Assembly: GCF_011057645.1 (NCBI RefSeq)
Contig: NZ_JAALGE010000019.1
Location: 1 to 44,246, forward strand
Reading direction: 5' to 3'
DNA from: Marisediminicola senii
GTDB lineage: Bacteria > Actinomycetota > Actinomycetes > Actinomycetales > Microbacteriaceae
Length of the DNA stretch: 44,246 bases
Shown: positions 40,461-44,246 of the stretch, piece by piece
How positions within the stretch are numbered: position 1 is the first letter of the stretch
Layout of the letters: every line of letters starts with the position of its first letter
Notes under the pieces: model-generated
What the model was told of the DNA's origin: nothing
Databases searched by the model: none
The model's input: only the letters and a program-made list of their open reading frames with translations
Translations under genes and position numbers: made by a program

Positions 40461-41456
40461 ATGGCTATCCTCAGCGCGCTCATATCCGTGGCCCTGGGCC
40501 TCGGCATCTCATTCCTGATCTTCTGGCTCCTCAACTGGGTGGTCGAGAAAACCCACGACAGAACAAAGGCGCGGCTCCTCCCGTACGTGTTCCTGCTACC
40601 CGTTATCGTCCTCGTCTCGGTATTCCTGCTCTATCCGGCGCTGCGCACTTTTGTGGAGAGCTTCATGCGGCAGAGCCAACGGCGCGGTGAAGGCGCCACC
40701 TTTGTCGGCTTCGACAACTACACCTCCCTCTTCACCGATCCCAACTTCTTCGGCGTCCTCATCAACAACCTGCTCTGGGTTCTCGTCGTGCCGGCCGCGA
40801 CCGTCCTCATCGGGCTTCTGGTCGCGATCTTGACCGATCGACTCGGCAAGCGTCGGGAACAGACTTTCAAGGCCATGATCTTCATCCCCATGGCCATCAG
40901 CGGCGTGGCAGCAGCGGTCACCTGGCGCTTCATCTACTTCTACGCCCCGCCCGGCAACCCCCCCATCTACCTGCTTAACGCACTGTGGACACGAATCACG
41001 GGCAATGACCCCGTGCCGTGGCTCACCATCGACGCTGCGCGCCTCAACAGCTTCCTGCTCATGCTCATCGTCATCTGGCTCCAGGTGGGCTTCGCAATGG
41101 TCCTGCTGTCGGCCGCAGTGAAGGGTGTCCCCGAGGAGACCATCGAAGCCGCCAGACTCGATGGCGCCAACGAGCGACGAACATTTCTTCTCGTGATAGT
41201 CCCCCAGATCCGGGGCACCGTGCTGGCCGTCTTTGTGACGATAACGATTTTCGTCATGAAGAGCTTCGACATCATTTACGCCATGACCGGCGGCCAGTAC
41301 AACACGAGTGTGCTCGTCGTCGAGTTCTACTCGCAGCTATTCAGTTTCCAGAATCCCGGCAAGGCCGCGGCGGTCGTCATCGTGCTGATGATCGCCGTGG
41401 TGCCGCTCATCGTCTACCAAATCCGCAGCTACAAGTCGCAGGAAGAACTCCGATGA
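40461..41456 (+). CDS. Sugar ABC transporter permease 1 (MalF type)
   Basis: A 331-residue inner-membrane protein with seven or eight hydrophobic segments. The first (about residues 5-27) precedes the usual six-segment core. The EAA loop contacting the ATPase is EAARLDGANERRTF, followed by VIVPQIRGT. The start has only a weak purine site. Its stop overlaps the next permease start (ATGA). It forms the translocation pore with permease 2. Confidence 0.92.
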   Translation: MAILSALISVALGLGISFLIFWLLNWVVEKTHDRTKARLLPYVFLLPVIVLVSVFLLYPALRTFVESFMRQSQRRGEGATFVGFDNYTSLFTDPNFFGVLINNLLWVLVVPAATVLIGLLVAILTDRLGKRREQTFKAMIFIPMAISGVAAAVTWRFIYFYAPPGNPPIYLLNALWTRITGNDPVPWLTIDAARLNSFLLMLIVIWLQVGFAMVLLSAAVKGVPEETIEAARLDGANERRTFLLVIVPQIRGTVLAVFVTITIFVMKSFDIIYAMTGGQYNTSVLVVEFYSQLFSFQNPGKAAAVVIVLMIAVVPLIVYQIRSYKSQEELR

Positions 41457-42376
41457 CCACGACACCAACCGCCACCCCGCCCATCCCGACTAAGTCCAAG
41501 AAACGCAAACTCGATGGCACCGAACGGGAAAAGCCCCATATCCTGATCACCATCATCATGGGCGTCATCGCCGTAGCGTGGCTCTTCCCGTTATTGGGAC
41601 TGCTGATCACGAGCTTCCGCAGCAAGACGGACGTCGACACGACGGGGTGGTGGAACGTCCTGCTCACCCCGTTCCAGCAGGCCTGGACACTTGGGGCTTT
41701 CAGCGACGCGTGGAGCGCCCTCGATGCCAGCACGACATTCTGGAACTCGGCCGCAGTGACGATCCCGGCCACGGTCCTCCCCGTGATGATCGCGGCCATG
41801 GCCGCCTACGCATTTACGTTCTTCCAATTTCGCGGTAAGGAGGCCTACTTCGCGATCATTCTCGGCCTCATGGTTGTTCCCATCCAGATCGCCGTCATTC
41901 CCATCCTTCAGCTGTTCGTATGGTTCGGAGACACCACGGGGATTCAAATCATCGGGCAGTACCCGGCGGCGTGGATCGTTCACGCCACCTTCGCGATGCC
42001 CTTGGCCATCTACATCCTCCGCAACTACATGCAGACACTGCCCAACTCACTCATCGAGGCCGCGCGCGTCGACGGCGCCAGCCATTTCCAGATCTTCTGG
42101 CGCCTCATCGTGCCCATGTCGGTACCCGCGCTGGCATCCTTTGCGATCTTTCAGTTCCTGTGGGTGTGGAACGACTTCTTCGTCGCCTACCTGTTCATTC
42201 AGAGTGGCCCCAACCAGGTACTCACCCAGGGCCTCTATACCCTCCTTGGCCAGTATGGGCAGGGATGGCAGAGAGTGGCCGCGGGATCCTTCATCACGCT
42301 CGTCGTGCCTCTCATCATCTTCTTCGCGCTGCAGCGGTTCTTCGTCCGCGGCCTCACCGCCGGCTCCGTCAAGTGA
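41453..42376 (+). CDS. Sugar ABC transporter permease 2 (MalG type)
   Basis: A 307-residue inner-membrane protein with six hydrophobic segments and the EAA loop EAARVDGASHFQIFWRLIVP. ATG 41453 overlaps the preceding stop by four bases. The N-terminus is a 27-residue Pro/Thr/Lys-rich cytoplasmic extension. It completes the CUT1 importer begun at 39069. A small GCGGGA/TCCCGC hairpin at 42469-42486 could be the operon's terminator. Confidence 0.92.
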   Translation: MTTTPTATPPIPTKSKKRKLDGTEREKPHILITIIMGVIAVAWLFPLLGLLITSFRSKTDVDTTGWWNVLLTPFQQAWTLGAFSDAWSALDASTTFWNSAAVTIPATVLPVMIAAMAAYAFTFFQFRGKEAYFAIILGLMVVPIQIAVIPILQLFVWFGDTTGIQIIGQYPAAWIVHATFAMPLAIYILRNYMQTLPNSLIEAARVDGASHFQIFWRLIVPMSVPALASFAIFQFLWVWNDFFVAYLFIQSGPNQVLTQGLYTLLGQYGQGWQRVAAGSFITLVVPLIIFFALQRFFVRGLTAGSVK

Positions 42377-42627
42377 AAGCGAGGCGGGCGATGGCGGTTT
42401 ATCCGATTTGAGTTACCACGCAACGATCTGAGCACACGTCAATCTCCTCAGACCAACAGTCGCACGGCGCGGGAGGACCATCCCGCAATTACTGGATGCA
42501 ACCTGCTAGACCATCGTCATCGACTTGCTGGTCTGGTTTAGCTGCGGTTAGTCGAGCTGAGGAGTCAGTTGTGTGAAATTGGTTCTCTACCCAGGCGCTT
42601 CCCTCAAACTCTCATGACGCTCCCGGG

Positions 42628-42780
42628 CGTCAGCAGGGCATTCTCGACTGCGTCCGCGCACCGTGGCTGCAACGGCGCAACCGGTCAGTCGTTGTATTGG
42701 CAATCGTCTGCAATGTGATTGAAGCGGTCATCGCCATTGCTGCGGGCGCCGTCGCATCCTCCGCCGCCTGGTTGCATTGA
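42628..42780 (+). pseudogene. Decayed N-terminal fragment of a cation transporter
   Basis: The frame ending at the stop 42778-42780 reads RRNRSVVVLAIVCNVIEAVI then AIAAGAVASSAAW, which resembles the first membrane helix of CDF-type cation transporters (typically NVIEAVIAL followed by AGSVALVGFG). At the point where VALI would be expected, that text appears one base out of frame (GTTGCATTGATT), and no further family sequence follows. No start codon with a ribosome binding site is visible. It appears to be a frameshifted, truncated relic. Confidence 0.4.
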
Positions 42781-43040
42781 TTGTGCACCGAGGGGCTATT
42801 CGCCAGGTCGGACGACTCGAAAAATCCTGGCAAGCTGTCGCCGAACACGACACTGCCGGAAAGACTTTTTTGCGAGGTGCGGGCGATTGGTCAGTATGAG
42901 TAGGCGCCATACCACCATCTCCCCTCCAACATATGGCGAGGTGTTTGTGGGCTTAGTGACTCGGTACAGGGCGAACAGCTGACAGCCCATCGCTGTCAAC
43001 ACGCACCTCGTTCGGCAGTGAGGACAGGGCCTGAACGCAT
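42781..43040. other. Non-coding stretch without recognisable features
   Basis: Between the transporter relic and the terminator I see no gene, repeat or operator. Base composition is more AT-rich than the left half of the window, and short frames on both strands lack ribosome binding sites. Confidence 0.4.
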
Positions 43041-43043
43041 AAA

Positions 43044-43085
43044 GCGGGAGCGGATGCCCGGCTAATGCCGTGCGTCCGCTCCCGC
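43044..43085 (-). terminator. Terminator of the LAFTG surface-protein gene
   Basis: GCGGGAGCGGA and TCCGCTCCCGC pair in a perfect 11-bp stem with a 20-base loop, 15 bp after the stop at 43101; on the minus strand it is followed by TTTAT. Confidence 0.7.
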
Positions 43086-43100
43086 ATGAGCGTGCCCCCG

Positions 43101-44117
43101 TTACGAGAGCTTTGACCGCCGAGCGATGAGCGTCAATGCCGCGCCAAGCAGAAGTACGACCATGGCACCAAACCCGAGGGCGGTGACTAGGTTTCCATCG
43201 CCCCCCGTGAACGCGAGCTCACCGTCATTCGCTGCCGAAGCTCCTGACCCCGCCGATCCGCCGGTCGACCCTGGCGCACCCGCAGGAGCAGTGGGTCCAA
43301 TGGGATTCGTCGGGACTGCAGGATCTGAGGGGCTGATCGGACCCGTGGGGCCAGACGGAACAGCCGGGTCGGTGGGGTCCAGGGGAACCGTCGGGTCTGA
43401 GGGATCGACAGGGTCCGTCGGATCGACCGGGTCGGTCGGATCCGTGGGGTCGACAGGGTCGGTCGGATCTGTTGGCGCCTCCTGGGTCGCCCTTGCGACA
43501 AGGTCATCGAAATACAGCACACCCGTGGCCGGAACAGCGGCAGCGGGCGAATCCTCGATGAACATTGCGAGGGACGTCGCGGTACGCAATTCGGTCGGGG
43601 TCAGTCGCAACGCGGTGTCACGACCCTGAAATTGCGACGGAACGAAGTCGCTGAACGGGATGGTCACATTGACCGGCTCGATTCCCGTCAATTGCACAGT
43701 CGCGTCGTAGAAGTTGCCTCCGGCCACGAGCTGCAGCGTGATGCGCTGGTCGTTCGCGTCGGGTGCCACCCACATGCTCAGTTCGTCCAACTGCGACCAG
43801 TCGGCGGCAATCGCGCGCTGGAACTCGTCGAATCCAGCCGTGTACGGGAAGGCCCCGCCGAAGTCACCGGTCGACTTGTTCTCGGCTGACAGGGAGATCG
43901 CGGTCGCGCCTGGTCGGGTCCACCCCGCACGCAGGGCGGCGTCGTCGGCATAGCCCTCGAAGTCTTCGATGATGCTCGGCTCCGCGTCGCCCGGCCCGCC
44001 GGGCGCACCCGGAAGGACCGGCTCGGCGTCGCCGGCGGCGGCCCGAATGTCATCGAGAACAATGCGACCTGACGACGCCTCGCCGACCTGGTTCATGTAC
44101 ACGTAGAACTGCGTCAC
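43101..44117 (-). pseudogene. LAFTG surface protein with carbohydrate-binding-like repeats, 5'-truncated
   Basis: About 338 C-terminal residues remain. The readable part begins in the middle of a repeat: TQFYVYMNQ...GRIVLDDI corresponds to the end of the following complete repeat, LAMFIEDS...GVLYFDDL. The complete repeat starts at SIIEDFEGYADDAALRAGW, text typical of galactose-binding-fold modules in mannanases and related hydrolases. Next comes a DPTDPVDP-type linker, then LAFTG, a hydrophobic helix and RRSKLS: a sorting signal of the LAXTG kind. GTG 44117 can serve only as a chance start. Immediately upstream the sequence changes to an apparent insertion-sequence end, which has removed the enzyme or first modules and the signal peptide. 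Confidence 0.75.
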
Positions 44118-44118
44118 T

Positions 44119-44246
44119 GGGTCAAGTCCCCGGTGGTGGTGTAGCGGTGTCCTTCGGTTTGGGGGTTAGGCGCTGAGTCCGAGGGCGGGTTCGGTGGTCA
44201 CCTCGGTTCCGGTGTCGGGGACGAGGGTGAGGCGGGATCTGGCGAG
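44119..44246. mobile_element. Probable insertion-sequence end, incomplete
   Basis: The surface-protein frame breaks at about 44118 and is followed by GGGTCAAGTCCCCGGTGGTG, a terminal-looking sequence. Some actinobacterial IS256-family ends carry a similar GGTGTA-containing end, but I cannot assign the family firmly. A frame ending 47 bp inside fits a transposase reading toward this end. The element runs off the window. Confidence 0.5.
44166..44246 (-). CDS. C-terminal 26 codons of a possible transposase
   Basis: Only LARSRLTLVPDTGTEVTTEP plus six residues and the TAA stop are inside the window. The codon use is strongly GC-biased, consistent with coding. The position just inside an apparent IS end suggests a transposase, but no catalytic motif is visible. 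Confidence 0.35.
   Translation of the reverse strand, partial: LARSRLTLVPDTGTEVTTEPALGLSA

Noticed and set aside
1-44246. CRISPR array
   Set aside because: No regularly spaced direct repeats with unique spacers were seen; the short tandem repeats at 64-139 have no spacers.

Overview
The window reads as chromosomal DNA of a high-GC Gram-positive actinobacterium, most probably a plant- or soil-associated Microbacteriaceae. The evidence is the strong G/C third-position bias, frequent GTG starts, ATGA/GTGA gene overlaps, LAXTG-type surface anchors, an AfsR-like STAND regulator, an ECF42 sigma factor with DGPF partners, and sugar ABC operons without their own ATPase. Genus and species cannot be settled from the sequence alone. 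No rRNA, complete tRNA, CRISPR array or phage module was found.

Layout. 1-216: 5' part of a secreted protein with an Ala-Ala-Ser repeat, cut by the window edge. 349-6782: a catabolic cluster. A minus-strand operon (CoA transferase, citryl-CoA lyase-like enzyme, LigB- and LigA-type extradiol dioxygenase subunits, amidohydrolase) diverges from an IclR regulator and an NADPH:FMN reductase, with a perfect 17-bp palindrome in the promoter. 6819-11793: HTH-STAND-TPR regulator, haloperoxidase-like hydrolase and MFS transporter. 11840-22641: cell-surface block with an LAWTG-anchored protein, a 2737-residue protein with five pectinesterase-type modules and eleven fibronectin type III modules, and a class C-like sortase. 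22642-23233: a gene-poor stretch with a 16-codon ORF behind a strong ribosome binding site and a chain of hairpins. 23234-28268: a three-gene soluble phosphorelay. 28301-33890: epimerase-like protein, DUF3140 and SIMPL proteins, a TetR/GAP-family pair, a small hypothetical and a GH35/DUF5597 glycosidase. 33952-36069: ECF42 sigma factor operon with two YCII/DGPF proteins, each behind a near-identical putative ECF promoter.

At 36298-36322 lies the last 25 nt of a tRNA (best fit tRNA-Arg) beside its terminator but without the rest of the tRNA. This is the expected scar of an element integrated in a tRNA 3' end. To its right the base composition looks less GC-rich and the content becomes accessory: LacI regulator, GH32 fructosidase, divergent sugar ABC transporter with two LacI-type operators, a decayed cation-transporter fragment, and an LAFTG surface protein whose 5' part has been replaced by what looks like an insertion sequence at the right edge.

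Physiologically the window fits life on plant material: pectin de-esterification at the surface, import and intracellular hydrolysis of fructosides, galactoside cleavage and ring cleavage of an aromatic acid, with several signal systems. The least explained items are the ring-cleavage operon joined to a CoA-transferase/citryl-CoA-lyase pair, the hairpin-rich leader before the hybrid kinase, and the five-module pectinesterase with two decayed catalytic modules.
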